Shown here piece after piece: positions 11,796 through 22,703 of a DNA stretch of 64,000 nt. The stretch lies in contig JAACJP010000006.1 of the NCBI GenBank assembly GCA_013368375.1, positions 1,054,001 through 1,118,000 on the forward strand, read 5' to 3'. Position numbers and translations under genes: made by a program. This DNA is from Tricholomella constricta. Lineage: Eukaryota; Basidiomycota; Agaricomycetes; Agaricales; Lyophyllaceae. Below the pieces are notes generated by a model. It did not search any database. It saw only the letters and a program-made list of their open reading frames with translations, and was not told where the DNA came from. The first letter of the stretch is position 1; each line of letters begins with the position of its first letter.

Positions 11796-14558
11796 TTGGT
11801 TCGTCCTCCACATCAGCTGTAGATTCTTGTTTTTTTTGCACCATATCCATCCCTACCGCTACCTGATCACGAACGACGGTGTCCGCTTTACGCCCTGCTT
11901 TGAATGAGTGAGCTTTGTGCTGTTCAAATTCCTTTCGAAGCTTCGAGATGGTTTTCGTCATGTCAGGATGAGCATGCCGAATTGTCCGTTGCTCAAGATG
12001 AAAGCCGTTTTCGACTGTCACATGGCATTCACGGTACAGTTCGATTAGTGGAGACTCGCTGATGATGTGATCGATAGTTCGATTTGAGCTGGAACCGCTG
12101 TAAATAACCTTTGCGGTTTCTGTCAGCTGATCTTTCCATCCAGGCTCGACTCACCTTTGTATACAGATTGTTTCTCTCAACAAGCCAATCCACACCACGA
12201 AACCCATGTTCTTTTCCAGTCGGATTGCACAGCCAATTCATTCGTAGAACATGCCTGGTGCGTCCAAGTCAATTTAATTCAATTCAATTCAAACACTAAC
12301 ATGTTGAACCAGGGCACGCACGAGAGTTCGGCTGGGTACACATCACGGAGGTTGCGCATGAAGCGTACCATCTGGGAAGCATATTTATGCTTTCCAGTGG
12401 CCTTGCACAGGTAGACGAATGGCAGGGAAGGTTGATTCAACACGCCCGATATCTCCCGCATTCATCGCGTGGCTGAGTTCAAGGTAAAGAAGCTCATCAC
12501 GATTTCTTTGTATCTGGTTCTCAAAGATCTGGTCCCGCTCCCGCATTGGCCTACGACGAGCAATGCTCAGTGTAGGAGGGTTGCGACATACTTCTCCACT
12601 ATCGCCTCCGACATCTCTACAATCAGATCCCAGGTGGGTTTTGCCTTCGCAAATTCCAATAACGAGGTCCATTGACGGTTACGGCTTTGTGCTTCTAGGC
12701 GCCAGCAATCCAGCAACAAGGCCCATGCATCGTGATGAATCACATCGTGAGTGAGTCGAAATCCTGGCTTGGTCCCAAACTTTACAGTATCACCCGGTCG
12801 TAAGATACCAACATGCTGGAATAGGCTGTTGGCATCTGTTCGCGTGTTTTTAGGTTGGGCCCAAGTCCTCCACAATGCATCTGCACAGGCCATCTTGAAG
12901 TGAAACAGCCCCGGCACGAAGATGGTGAATTGGAAGCGTCGCTTCGGTGTCTCCTCGATGCGCCGTGAGCGCTTCACGGAGTCAAGCCGTTCCTTCGTCA
13001 AAAGGTCACCGTGGACGATAAGCACTGATTCTGACATATCTACATCCTTTCTCTCTTCGAAACCCTTCTGTTGAGGTTCTCCGAGGCCTCCCTGTCTCAG
13101 TAAGCATTCCACAACCTCAATATTTCCGTCAGGTGTTGACTCCTTTATGTCCATAGCTCGGCATGGGATCTGGGCTGTCTGGTGAAGAGGAATTTGGTTA
13201 ATAGGCTCCGGTTGGCCAAGTTCTCCCTTCAGATATGCAAAATGCTCTCCGCGGCGAACTAAGATATCGCGCACATGCCAGGCGAAGTTCGCTCGCAAGC
13301 GGCTTAGGTTCGACTGTCCATCTCTTTGGCGTGTGATGCTATCCTTATGAAATACTTCCAGGTCCTCGACGTCGATCTGAAGTGGCTGCTCAACGGGGGA
13401 CGGATTGAGCGGATCCTTTTCCCATAGTTTCTGCGAACATCGAAGGACTCGGGGATCTTTGACACCATACAGAGGGATGGCCGTTGCGGAAGTGGCACTG
13501 ACAAATGTTGACTGCCGTTCGACGGTCGGCTCTGACGTTCTGAAGTTGATATCAAAATTATCGTATGCGAGGGACGTCGTGAGCGACTGGACCGCATTCC
13601 TTAACTTTCGAGAGCTATCCTGGGACAACGACTTCACTGCGTTGAGTATCGAGGAGATGCTGATGGAGAGTCCGGCATGTGCAAGCGTGTCGATGACCTT
13701 TTCGGGAACCGCACATGAATGGTAGAAGACACCGAGGATGCCCTGGAGGTAGTTGCATCGTTCGTTCGTGTTCTGTAAGAAGATACTGATTGTGACGACA
13801 GATTTCTACGATGGACAAGACGTCAACGGCCTTCCAAATTTTTCATCATAGACATACGATGGTTGTGAGTGCTGCGTTCCGTTGCGCTGCTCGGCGACGG
13901 CGCTTTTTGCTTTCTTCTCTGCCTCATATGTTCCACCATCTGAACCATCTTCATCATTACCTTCACCTTGATGATTTACAACCCCCAATCTGCGATAATC
14001 CCCACTGCTGCCATCTCCTTCTCCATTCTGCTCTCTTTCCTCATCTATTTCCATCGAGATATCGACTCCTCCGAGCTCACCAAGGTCTCCTTCTTGTTCA
14101 GGTGCTCCCTCGCCGCCTCCAAGTTCTGCCTCAACCCGCCGACGCTCTGGATTAGCATCAAGAAGTGAACCAACGAGGGCCCACAGCTGAGGAGCAGTTT
14201 TCTTCATCCTCTCGGCCGCTTTCATCATAAACGATCCCTCGAGATAGTCGGTTTTAAGATTTCCTGCATTGAAATGCAATCCATTCTGGATTTTCGACAG
14301 CTCGTGAACTTCCTTAGAGAGCCTTTTGCGCAAGACGGTGAAGGCCCACAGGCTCACGGATGATGTCGGATCATTTTCCTCAAGGGCAGAACATATGTGC
14401 GAGAGATTGAACATAATGGATTGTCGAGCATTTGCAGCCTCGGAGTCGGGGGTACTGTCGCTTTTCAGGATGATTTCAACAAAAGTTGAAAGGGTAAACC
14501 CGTTGTAAGTCAAGCAGGTAAGGACGTTCTGAACACGAAGATTGATATCCATAGGCAT
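11758..14558 (-). CDS. DUF6589-type protein, probably with one frameshift
   Basis: Exons I can fix on the minus strand are 13772-12592, 12550-12322, 12254-12155 and 12108-11758, plus a first exon from 14558 to about 13870 and a likely mini-exon at 13830-13810 whose junction is unsure. Family marks: NERCNYLQGILGVFYHSCAV, a KMACADALWRTW motif, FRLTHDVIHHDAWALLLDCW, KATGKHKYASQMVRFM, and MNWLCNPTGKEHGFRGVDWL followed by NNLYTK. These are the conserved blocks of DUF6589, a large agaricomycete family of unknown function. Exon 12550-12322 needs a one-base correction near 12430 to keep frame. An acidic, low-complexity linker lies at about residues 155-215. Close pairing with the helicase suggests joint function; biochemical role unknown. 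Confidence 0.7.
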
Positions 14559-14634
14559 TTGTCATAGCACTACATGTATTGCCTCTAGATATACAAGTCT
14601 ACATGCATATTCCGCGAGGCAGGAGGTGGTGCCG

Positions 14635-14690
14635 CGAGTTCCGGTGATGGCAAGCACGACCAAACTTACAAGTTGTGCCAGTCGCTGGGG
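14635..14690 (-). repeat. Inner inverted repeat: hAT exon end/intron start, copy 2
   Basis: Inverted copy of about 8968-9022 joined directly to the right terminal inverted repeat at a shared GCCCCAGC. It looks like the end of an internally deleted hAT copy. Confidence 0.8.
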
Positions 14691-14778
14691 CGTGTAAATA
14701 GTGTTGCAAGTTTCGGAATAGTCTCGGTATATTATCTAATCGTATTAACTAAGCGCCCCGCGACTGGTTTGGAGTCTG
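14684..14778 (-). repeat. Right terminal inverted repeat (95 bp)
   Basis: Inverted copy of 6880-6974 with a single mismatch, followed by the 9-bp direct repeat CGGCTGCAT at 14779-14787. Confidence 0.9.
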
Positions 14779-15154
14779 CGGCTGCATAAGTTACATGCAT
14801 ATGCTAACAACTTGAAAATCCTTTTGAACCTGCCATTGACATTTCTATCATTCGACTTGAAGTCGACTATGGCTACTTACGAGCGATCTCAACAGAGGTC
14901 AAGATTTCCATTCACATACAGAAGGAAACGACTGCTATTATAAACAACTACTATCACTTATCTTTCATTATCCGTACGTTGCTTCAAAGCGTCTTGTTGA
15001 GATGAGTTGGGAAGATGAAGGAGCCAAAATAAAATACCAAGCTCCGCTTGATCAGGCTTGATCAGTGCTGACTGAGCGGCATCTATATTCTTGTTCTTGT
15101 TGCTCTTGTCCTCTACCCGAGCACTATCTGCTCACTGGATGATGGGGTTGCACT

Positions 15155-15970
15155 GACAGGGCTATCTCAACCTGTTGCTGTGCTCGGACCTTGATGGACC
15201 AATTTTCCATTCAAAAATTCACGTTCCTTCTGACCCTGATGCTTATGCGACGTCTGACGGCTACACGTTCTTGTGTTTTCTTGCTTTATTGACGAAGGGC
15301 TGTAAAGCTGTTGTTCCTACTGTTCCGTTTACTTGTCAATGCATGCGTTGAGCCAATTCGACTTGTGTCTCCTTGTTGTGTGGCCGTCCAGGTAGGAGCA
15401 CGAACAGCCTGTCCAGTCTACTGCTGTGCTCGCTTGATGCAGCTTCTGTATGGGCCATCTTCCGACCTTCCATTCTAAAAAAATCACATTCCACGTTTCG
15501 CGACGTTAGACCCTGATGCTTGTGCGTCTGCCTGCAACATGTTCTCGTGTTTCCTTGTTTTTGTTGATGAAGAGCTGTGCAGCTGTTGTTCCTACTGTCA
15601 TGTTGAATTGTAAATGCATGCGTCTCGCCTATTCGACTTGCGTATTCTTGTTGTCCTTTCTCCGTGGTCACCCGGATAGAGAAGCAACAAACAGGGCTAC
15701 CTCAACCTACTGATGTGCTCGTATCTTGATGGAGCTTCTGCATGGTCCATCTTCCGGCTTTCCATTCAAAAAATTCACGTTCCATGCTTCGCGATGTAAG
15801 ACCCTGATGCTTGTGCGACGTCTGCCGGCTATATGTGTTCTTGTGTGTGTGCTTTCTTTTTGCTCTATTGATGTACAGCTGTTGTTCCTACTGTCATGTT
15901 CACTTATAAATGTATGCATCTCGCTTATCCTTGTTGTCTTTCTCTGCGGCCGCCCGTCCCCGAGACATGT
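15155..15970. repeat. Three degenerate direct repeats, about 250-290 bp each
   Basis: Shared landmarks in order (CTGTGCTCG-like, CTTGATGGA, TTCCATTC, ACCCTGATGCTT, GCTGTTGTTCCTACTGT, ATGCATGC-like) recur from about 15155, 15402 and 15690. Copies 2 and 3 are closest. No long open frame crosses them. They may be an old non-coding tandem array; origin unknown. Confidence 0.65.
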
Positions 15971-16124
15971 CAATTCGTGATAGTTGTGCAATTTTTGTTT
16001 AGCGAAACATATCGATGGCCACTAAAAGAAAACCGAAGGGTCCAGCGGACGACTTAAAAGATGGACGTCCTCCAGATCGAACTTCGTCCTCCTTCCTGCA
16101 CATTTTCTCTCCAACGATCCGATA

Positions 16125-17543
16125 TTGGTATCAACGATGTATCTCTCTAAAGCATACCTCACCCCCCTTGAACCACTCTGCGATAGGGGACCACCTGCAC
16201 CCGCCCCCGTGAGCGCTCTGCCTCGCGAAGGGCACTCTGTCAAGGACCTGTCCAAGCTGGATCTTGAAGATCAACTAGATGCTACGCCCCACACTCCCGC
16301 GCCCACGCAAAGCATGGACGAACTCGACGAGAGCGCTCTGCCTCGCGAAGCGCACTCTATCAAGGACCTGTCCATCGAGCTGGATCTTGAAGATCGACTG
16401 GTTGCTATGTCCCACACTCCCGGGTCCACGCAAAGCATGGACGAACTCGAAGTGTTCTGTTTAGAAATTTTGAAAATTTCCAAGGCTGAGGGGAACAAGG
16501 ATATTCGGTATCCCATCCTACCAGCTCCTAAATTACGCATGCTCGCGCTGAGCATCCCCAGTGCCCGCCTCCACAATCTATCCGAATTAGAGTTCCCTTG
16601 GGCTCAAATGACACACCTGTGTATTAATAACCAAGCAACGCTCCGAGCCTGGCACTGCATTACTCGAGCATGTCCTCTGCTCTAGAAATGCTATGTTGGG
16701 TTCAGGTTCGACCGCGAAGAGGACGATGAGATCACTGAAGCTGAGACTGAAAAGCTGGATCCAGTGACAATGAATCATCTACAGGACCTCAATATTGGAT
16801 TCTTCACACCATCATTTTCAGCGCATGTGTTTACAGGCACCCAGATGGATGCACTCAGAAACATGACTGTCATCAGCGAGAAGGCGAGCGACGGTTTTCC
16901 TCGAGTGGTTCAGCCTCTCGATTTCTTCAAGCAAAGGGCACCTTTGTTGCAACGATTGAATCTGCAGCGACAGAGTATCAACGCGGCCGATGTACTGGAG
17001 ATACTTCGCCATGCTCCACTTCTCACAGAGCTTACACTCGACTGTGAAGGGGACCATGATGGGCTTCTGAATGCACTCGTCGTCCCGCCACCGGTCAACA
17101 CATCCATCCTTGTCCCCAAACTCCAGTATTTCTGCCTCATGATCACTGGATACTATGGTCGATCTGCGTATGATCTTCCGACGTTTTCTGTGGAACTGTA
17201 TGTCCAGGCGATAAGGTCAAGGCTTCGATCACTGGACTTAGTACCAGAGAACGACCCTACCGGCGCACGTGGTCGGTTCGAGGCGGTACTGATCATGGAA
17301 AGTGGCCATGACGATACGCTACAGGAGATCGACACGCAGATGTCAGTTTTAAGAGGCAACGGAATTGACCTGCTGCTAAAATCCGGAAAATGGATTGAAC
17401 AGTATCTGCTGTCATTTCAGATTGATTTCTGGAATAAATTGAGGGTGGCGCACTGGCAGGAGCATGATACTAGTCTCGCAAAGGCTGTTGTAGCCAGGAT
17501 ACCCGAAGACTGTGATACAACTGGGCCGTGGCATCATTATTGA
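16125..17543 (+). pseudogene. F-box/LRR-type protein remnant with an in-frame TAG
   Basis: A single frame runs from about 16125 to 17543, broken by TAG at 16683-16685 (CPLL-stop-KCYVGFRFD). Before it are KLRMLALSIPSARLHNLSEL and FPWAQMTHLCI, after it LQDLNIGF, LLQRLNLQRQ and HAPLLTELTLDCEGDH, which are the LRR-like second half of agaric F-box proteins. The F-box itself is not clear upstream. A GAG or similar codon changed to TAG would explain the stop by one base. The segment before the LRR part carries an internal tandem duplication. This is most likely a decayed member of the family at 2523-3820 and 43773. Confidence 0.7.
16213..16448. repeat. Tandem duplication of about 118 bp inside the F-box remnant
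   Basis: Two copies start GCGCTCTGCCTCGCGAAG (about 16213 and 16333) and end at CAAAGCATGGACGAACTCGA. They encode SALPREGHSVKDLSKLDLED and SALPREAHSIKDLSIELDLE and so on; the reading frame is kept, with one extra codon in copy 2. Confidence 0.85.
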
Positions 17544-17549
17544 CATCTG

Positions 17550-19190
17550 TATGACAGAGAATACATACTGGTGATCCGAATCTTCTGATCCGTTGATCTT
17601 ATCTTATCTTGACCGTCTTTCTGTGGTTTCCTCGGTCAACCGCTAGCGCTCTCGGGAATATAAATGTGAAAGGAGACGGAGAGAAAAATGGTTTGGTAAG
17701 AGGTTCGAGATACGAAAGGAGACGGGGAGAAATTTTGTTTGGTCTCGAACCTCTGTACAAATGGCAGTAAAAATTGGGCCCCGAGTGCGTGCGATCCCAA
17801 TAATGGAAATTCAAGGGGACCGCGGGCGCGCAAGGCGAGCATAACTCGGGTCAGTAAGGGAGACCACGACTACCCAAATAGAGCATGGCTCTACCGTCGG
17901 GCGACCTTACTGCCCGAGCTTCCCCAAAGAGGCATGCGAAATAAATATATTATGAAAGATGACGACAAGCAAAGAGGGGCTCGACCAGAATGCGTTGGAC
18001 GGGGACAAGAAGTCGAAGACGCGTCAGCATGTGCATGGACGGCGGTATGTTCGTGTTGGGCTGGGTAGGTGAGCTCAAAATTGTCGAGATGAACGGCCGG
18101 TAGCACGGTGCAGTGGAATGTGGCTAGGGAACGGGAAGGAATTGAAGAGGGGACAGTGGATTCGCCGGAGCTTTGCTTGGAGGGCAATATATTGGAGAAG
18201 CTGTTAGTGTAATGACTGGGGCGACTTGTTCGGTGAGGCCGCATGAAATGACTGGGTGACTCGCTGGAGTGTTCGGTGAGGGAGAGGCCACGTGTAAGGA
18301 CTGGGGCGACTCACTGCATAGATGAATTGTATGCTCGTGCTGCAGGAATACGGCGGCGGCACCACTGTAATGTGGTAATAGAAGAATAAGTAGTGGCGGA
18401 TCGGTAACGACGACGTGTTTGCGGTCAGAGAATTGGGTGAATCGGAGAAGTCCCACGCCGTAGATTCGTGAATGGAGAGACGAAGGCTGATACCTGGAGA
18501 CGGGGTGATACCCCGTCATATGAAGAATGAGCCCGACGAATTTGATGTGAGGGCTTCCAGTCAGCAAATGTCATGTGTCGCTACGAAGTTTGAAAGTGTG
18601 CCTTGTGCCAATGTCGCAGAACGTGGACATGATTCTGGGTCAGAGAACCGATAGGATGCAGTATTCTGGCGACGAGAGGGTCCGCCAATTTGTGAGCCCG
18701 CCAACGGAGAGCGAAAAACCACCGAATCTGGGAGATGGTGGCGTACGAAATTGTAAGATCGGACGAAGGCCGGCAGGCATGAGGACCCCTCCGGGAAGAC
18801 GAAAGATACATGTACTAGAGTACCATGAATCACTTGTATATCTTGGAGGAGGAAAGAACAAAGTAGCCAAACGTGAAGATGGGCGAGAGGCACGGGTTTG
18901 TCATCAGGGTGCCAGGGAACATTTAGATCTTGAATGAGATTCATAGAGGAGTTGCAGTCATGTGCGTAAGTAAAAGAACCATCTGCGAATGTACTATTCG
19001 GAACAGGGAAGCAAAAACTTCAATGTTATCCTAGAGTGCTGCCATGGAGGTCTCGGCATGCCAGATATCAACAGTCGCATTAGCGACCTGCCCTGAATTA
19101 TTACTGGCAGGTCGTAGACCGAACAGATGAACATAGAGATGATAAGAAAGGGCTTATGATCAAGGAGTGCTGGACAGGTACGATGGCTCA
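17550..19190. other. Long stretch without a recognised gene
   Basis: Several open frames of 100-150 codons exist on both strands (for example 18124-18567 minus and 18575-18937 plus), but I see no domain, no persuasive splice chain and no repeat. A decayed or fast-evolving spliced gene on the minus strand cannot be excluded. Confidence 0.4.
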
Positions 19191-19274
19191 CGCGACCTGA
19201 CAGAGGAGCTCTGAAACTGGAGATTGGGAGGGATAGGCGGGAGCATCACTCCCATCACTCTCGTAGTGAAGATC

Positions 19275-19889
19275 CATCGACGAAAGGATACATCGCATGG
19301 AACGAAAGAGATTGGAGTTTGTAGCGACGAGAGTACACCAACGACTGAGAGTGAGGAGATTGAATTTTGCAAGAGATTGGAGTTTGCGGCGACAAGAGTA
19401 CGCCGACGACTGAGGGCAACGACTGAGGGTAAAGAGATTGGAGTTTGCGACGACGAGAGTACGCCGACCACTGATAGTATCGCGCAACGCCAGAGAAATG
19501 GCGGCGACGAAAGAGATTGGAGTTTACGACGACGAGAGCACGCCGACGAGTGAGAGTATCGACTGAGAGTAAAGAGATTGGAGGACGCCGACGACTGAGA
19601 GTGAAGGGATTGGAATTTGCAAGAGATTGGAGTTTGCGGCGACGAGAGTACGCCGACGACTGAGGGTAAAGAGATTGGAGTTTGCGACGACGAGAGTACA
19701 CCGACGACTGATAGTATCACGCAACGCCAGAGAAATGGCGGCGACGAAAGAGATTGGAGTTTATGACGACGAGAGTACGCCGACGAGTGAGAGCATTGAC
19801 TGAGAGTAAAGAGATTGGAGTTTGCAAGAGATTGGAGTTTGCGGCGACGAGAGTACGCCGACGATTGAGATTGCGACGACGAGAGTACA
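19275..19889. repeat. GA-rich minisatellite, left block
   Basis: Imperfect tandem copies of GAGATTGGAGTTTGCGACGA followed by CGAGAGTACGCCGACGACTG and a spacer. The same array continues at 30467. Element A interrupts it at 19889/30467. Confidence 0.85.
19885..19889. repeat. Target-site duplication of element A (left), GTACA
   Basis: GTACA lies directly before the left LTR and again at 30467-30471 directly after the right LTR. It comes from the minisatellite unit (GAGTACACCGACGAC). Confidence 0.9.
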
Positions 19890-20247
19890 TGTTAGGACTC
19901 TGTGTAGCACGCCGGTTACAGAAGTGTTCTGGAACCACCGAAGCGGATAGGCCTGACGTTCGTTGAGGAAGACGGCCTTCGAATAGGATATCCGGAGGTC
20001 GTGAGCGTCGACGAAGGCGTTCACGAGAGCGTTTACGAGAACGTGTGAAGCTCAAGAGATACGAGTGAAAGAAACAGAATAGATTGAGAGTGGAAAAGAA
20101 ACCGAGAACAGAGACTAGTCGTAACAATAAGCAATATCGAGGTAAGGTGTCAAAGAAGAAAGTGGTGTCATATATGTACCGCGGACGTGCGTGGGAAAGC
20201 GTAGAAGGTGGGAGTTTAGGGGTGGTCGATTAGGGACGGTCGTGACA
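19890..20247 (-). repeat. 3' LTR of element A
   Basis: 358 bp, begins TGTTAGGACTC on the plus strand and ends GGTCGTGACA. Matches 30109-30466. Confidence 0.95.
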
Positions 20248-20268
20248 TTACCCCCTCCTCAAGCGTCG
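20248..20268 (-). other. Polypurine tract of element A
   Basis: On the minus strand GAGGAGGGGGTAA directly precedes the 3' LTR, the usual place for plus-strand DNA priming. Confidence 0.8.
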
Positions 20269-20347
20269 AGCCACTGAGACGCGGGGCAGCTTTTCGAATG
20301 CAAGGAGAGTAAAGTTTTTTGTGTTTTTGTTCTCGCGTGTGCGCGGT

Positions 20348-20364
20348 CACGTGAGGGGCACGTG
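20348..20364 (+). promoter_or_regulatory. Two CACGTG (E-box-like) sites upstream of the antisense gene
   Basis: CACGTG occurs at 20348-20353 and 20359-20364, 105-120 bp before the start of the plus-strand gene and about 100 bp after the LTR. They could bind bHLH factors; function is inferred. Confidence 0.35.
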
Positions 20365-20468
20365 CGGTCTAGATTGTTTGTGGGTCCTTGTGGGTGTTTT
20401 GAGGATCTCGGAGACCGAATAGAGAAAATTCCAGTTGTTTTTTCCTCTTCCAATCCTCACTTCTCTTC

Positions 20469-22504
20469 ATGTCGAGGTCCCACCAAGATTCCGCGTCCTC
20501 TGCCTCCGCTGCCCGAATTTTACACGATGAGGAATTGGCGCGCTTGTCCGCTGAAGATCGAGCGCGCGTCGCGTTCTTGGGCGTGCCCCAACCTGCTTCT
20601 CCCACCTCCTCTCTGCCTGAGATCGTCACTCTTATCGATGGGGGCGTTTTGACGATCCCTGACTCTTCCCCTGCTCCCTCTACGCCCCCCGTCCCTCGTC
20701 TCACCATCCGTCTTCCTAACCGATCTCGACAAATCCGGCGTCCTCGTTCCGTCACTCCTGAGGCCGAGTTTGAACTGGCTAGTGATCCTGTATCACGTCC
20801 GGCGGCCACCTCCTTATCCTGGGGGTCGTTGTTGACGGATGCGATTTTGGCGGAGGTGTTGCGTACCGCTGTGCGGGTTCCTCCCTCCTTGGCATGGTGT
20901 GAGGCGCATGCTCCGGTAAGTGTCGCCCTCCTTCTGTGATCGAGTCGATCGCTTTAGCTGATTCCGTTTTGGGTTCTTCGTTAGTGCGATCGTTGTCGGG
21001 GGCGTCAGCAGCCTTGTCAATTTCAGGAGGTCCGTCTTCGCGTGACCCTGCCTTGTGTTGATTGTCGTGCGGCGCACTCCTTGTGCTCGCTTTCGCTCGA
21101 TCATGGCCTAGAAGTGGCGGCTAGGCAGTTGGGCATCCCCTTGGCGTGGCTTCAATCCCGTGTCGAAGGGTTCACTTTTTCTCGTACTGGTGTCGCGATG
21201 TCCTTCGTCGCCATCCGTCGCGTCTTGCGTGTGGCGCCGCCTTCTTTTCGAAACTCCCTTGTCTCCGTGCCCTCTGCGGAGGTCCTTTCCCTGACTTCGT
21301 CTTCTGGTGATGAGGCCGCCATGAGCGTTAGCCGTGTTTTGCCTCCACGCGCCATTTTTCGAGGTACCCGAGGGCAGGGTCGAAAATTAGTGTCTGTTAG
21401 TCGTGGGGGTGGGCGATCTGGTCTGCAGGGGCTGGGGAGGCGGCCTTCGTCTGTGTCTCGTTCCCCTTCCCTTTCTCCCGCGGCGCCGACTTCTCCTCTT
21501 TTGGCCCCTCCTTTGTCGGGCGCTACGCGCGCGGTGTCCCCCGATACTCCCCCTGTCGAGCCTCTCTTTTTAAAGGGCTCGTCTGTTTCGAATTCTCCAA
21601 CGCCAGCTCTTCCAGCTCTACAGTCTTGCCCTCCCTCCATGTTGTTGTCGTCCCCCCTCGCTACCCCTGCTCCTTCTGTTCCTTCACCGGAGGCGTTCCT
21701 CCGTCTCCAGCGTCTCTACGACCAGGAGGTCGCGCGTGCTCAGGCCCTTTCATCCCAGGTCGAGCGTCTCGAGGCCGAGGGTGAACGCCACAAAGGTCGT
21801 TTTCACGGAGTCCTATCCCAACTCGCCGACGAGCGTGAACGTCTTCTTCATCTGCAGGCGCAGACATCGCGTGCCGTGGAGGTCGTCGATGTCGATCGTG
21901 ACATTGAGGTCGAGGATCTGCGGATGCAGGTTGCGGGTTTTGAGGATGAGGTCGCTGGTTTACAGGGGCACGTTGTCCATTTGCAGGAGGTCCGGGACTT
22001 TTGGCGTGGTCATGCTTTGGACCTTCGCCTTCGCGTCGATGGTGAGTTCTCTTCCATTCCCTTTGTTTTCTCTTTCCCTCTTTTCTGAAAACTGTCCTAG
22101 CCCTTGACCTCACGCATACCGCCTTCGCGTCCGACATGTTCATCGCGGATGGTGCTCTGCGTCGCGCCCTCGTCGAGCTGGATGTGTCGCCAGTTCGAAG
22201 TATCATCGATGGCGCCCACAAGATTCTGGAGCGGCACTCGCTCCTTGAGCTTTTCCATCCTCCTGTCGATCCCGAGGTTCCTTTCCCTGCGTTTGAGCAC
22301 CTCCTTGCTCTTCACCGCGCCTCACTCACTCGTGAAGACGCTCTCGCCGAGTTCGTATCCCGGTCGCAGTTGATTGCCGATGACGAGCGGGATATCGCAT
22401 CGATGCGTCCTCTGGAGGTAGGGTTGATTGGGGAGGTGGGAGTTGTGGGCGGGGAGGGTTCTTCTGCTAGTGCAGGTCCCTCTAAGCGTCGGCGCATTGA
22501 GTAG
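20469..22504 (+). CDS. Spliced accessory gene of element A, antisense to Gag-Pol, 635 aa
   Basis: Three exons: 20469-20915, 20985-22041 and 22101-22504. Both introns are GT-AG and phases close, so this is not a chance shadow of Pol (which ends at 22704). Exon 2 opens with a Cys cluster, CDRCRGRQQPCQ ... PCVDCRAAHSLC, resembling a fungal zinc-cluster spacing. Then comes a Ser/Pro-rich linker (about residues 215-360), a long coiled coil (LYDQEVARAQALSSQVERLE through DLRMQVAGFEDEVAGLQGHV), a conserved-looking tail and a basic end KRRRIE that could serve as nuclear signal. Product unknown; a nucleic-acid-binding, self-associating nuclear protein is the best inference. It uses the intergenic space between Pol and the 3' LTR and so is part of the element. 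Confidence 0.8.
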
Positions 22505-22703
22505 TCTGTTCCTTCGGTGGTGTCTTGGTCTCGTGCATTTTATTTTGCTCAATATTTACAGTTTGAAGTTCGTTAGTTTTTCTTGATATTTTTTTTTTTT
22601 TTTCTTTTTGTGATGTTGTTGTCTTGGTGGTCGGTGTACATATAGAACAGAGTTCGTCTCCTTGGGAGATTTGCATAATTTTCGTGATGTGCGTGAGTGT
22701 TCG
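22505..22703. other. Convergent spacer between antisense gene and Pol
   Basis: Contains a T15-like run near 22588-22602 and T-rich flanks, likely 3' UTR for both converging transcripts. Confidence 0.5.

Larger units (their letters stand above)
6880..14778. mobile_element. 7.9-kb composite DNA transposon: hAT fragment + RecQ-like helicase + DUF6589 gene
   Basis: The element has 95-bp terminal inverted repeats that I aligned base by base: one mismatch (C/T at repeat position 32). Both ends read CAGACTCCAAACCAGTCG inwards, and a 9-bp direct repeat flanks them, so the unit as a whole moved or was mobilised as one block, and recently. Inside are, left to right, a hAT transposase broken after its fourth visible exon, a RecQ-like helicase gene (+) and a DUF6589 gene (-) that meet tail to tail. 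The inner edge of the right end repeats, inverted, a 62-bp piece of the hAT gene. Because the hAT gene is incomplete, the unit is probably non-autonomous for hAT transposition; whether the helicase and DUF6589 protein form their own transposition machinery is open. Confidence 0.8.

Noticed and set aside
19275..19889. Regular repeats that could be taken for a CRISPR array
   Set aside because: Units are imperfect, contiguous and without unique spacers; this is a minisatellite in a eukaryote.
19717..20127. Apparent gene start in the 3' LTR of element A, identical to one at 30346
   Set aside because: It is the LTR copy of the Gag upstream frame; the Gag ATG is at 30077-30079.
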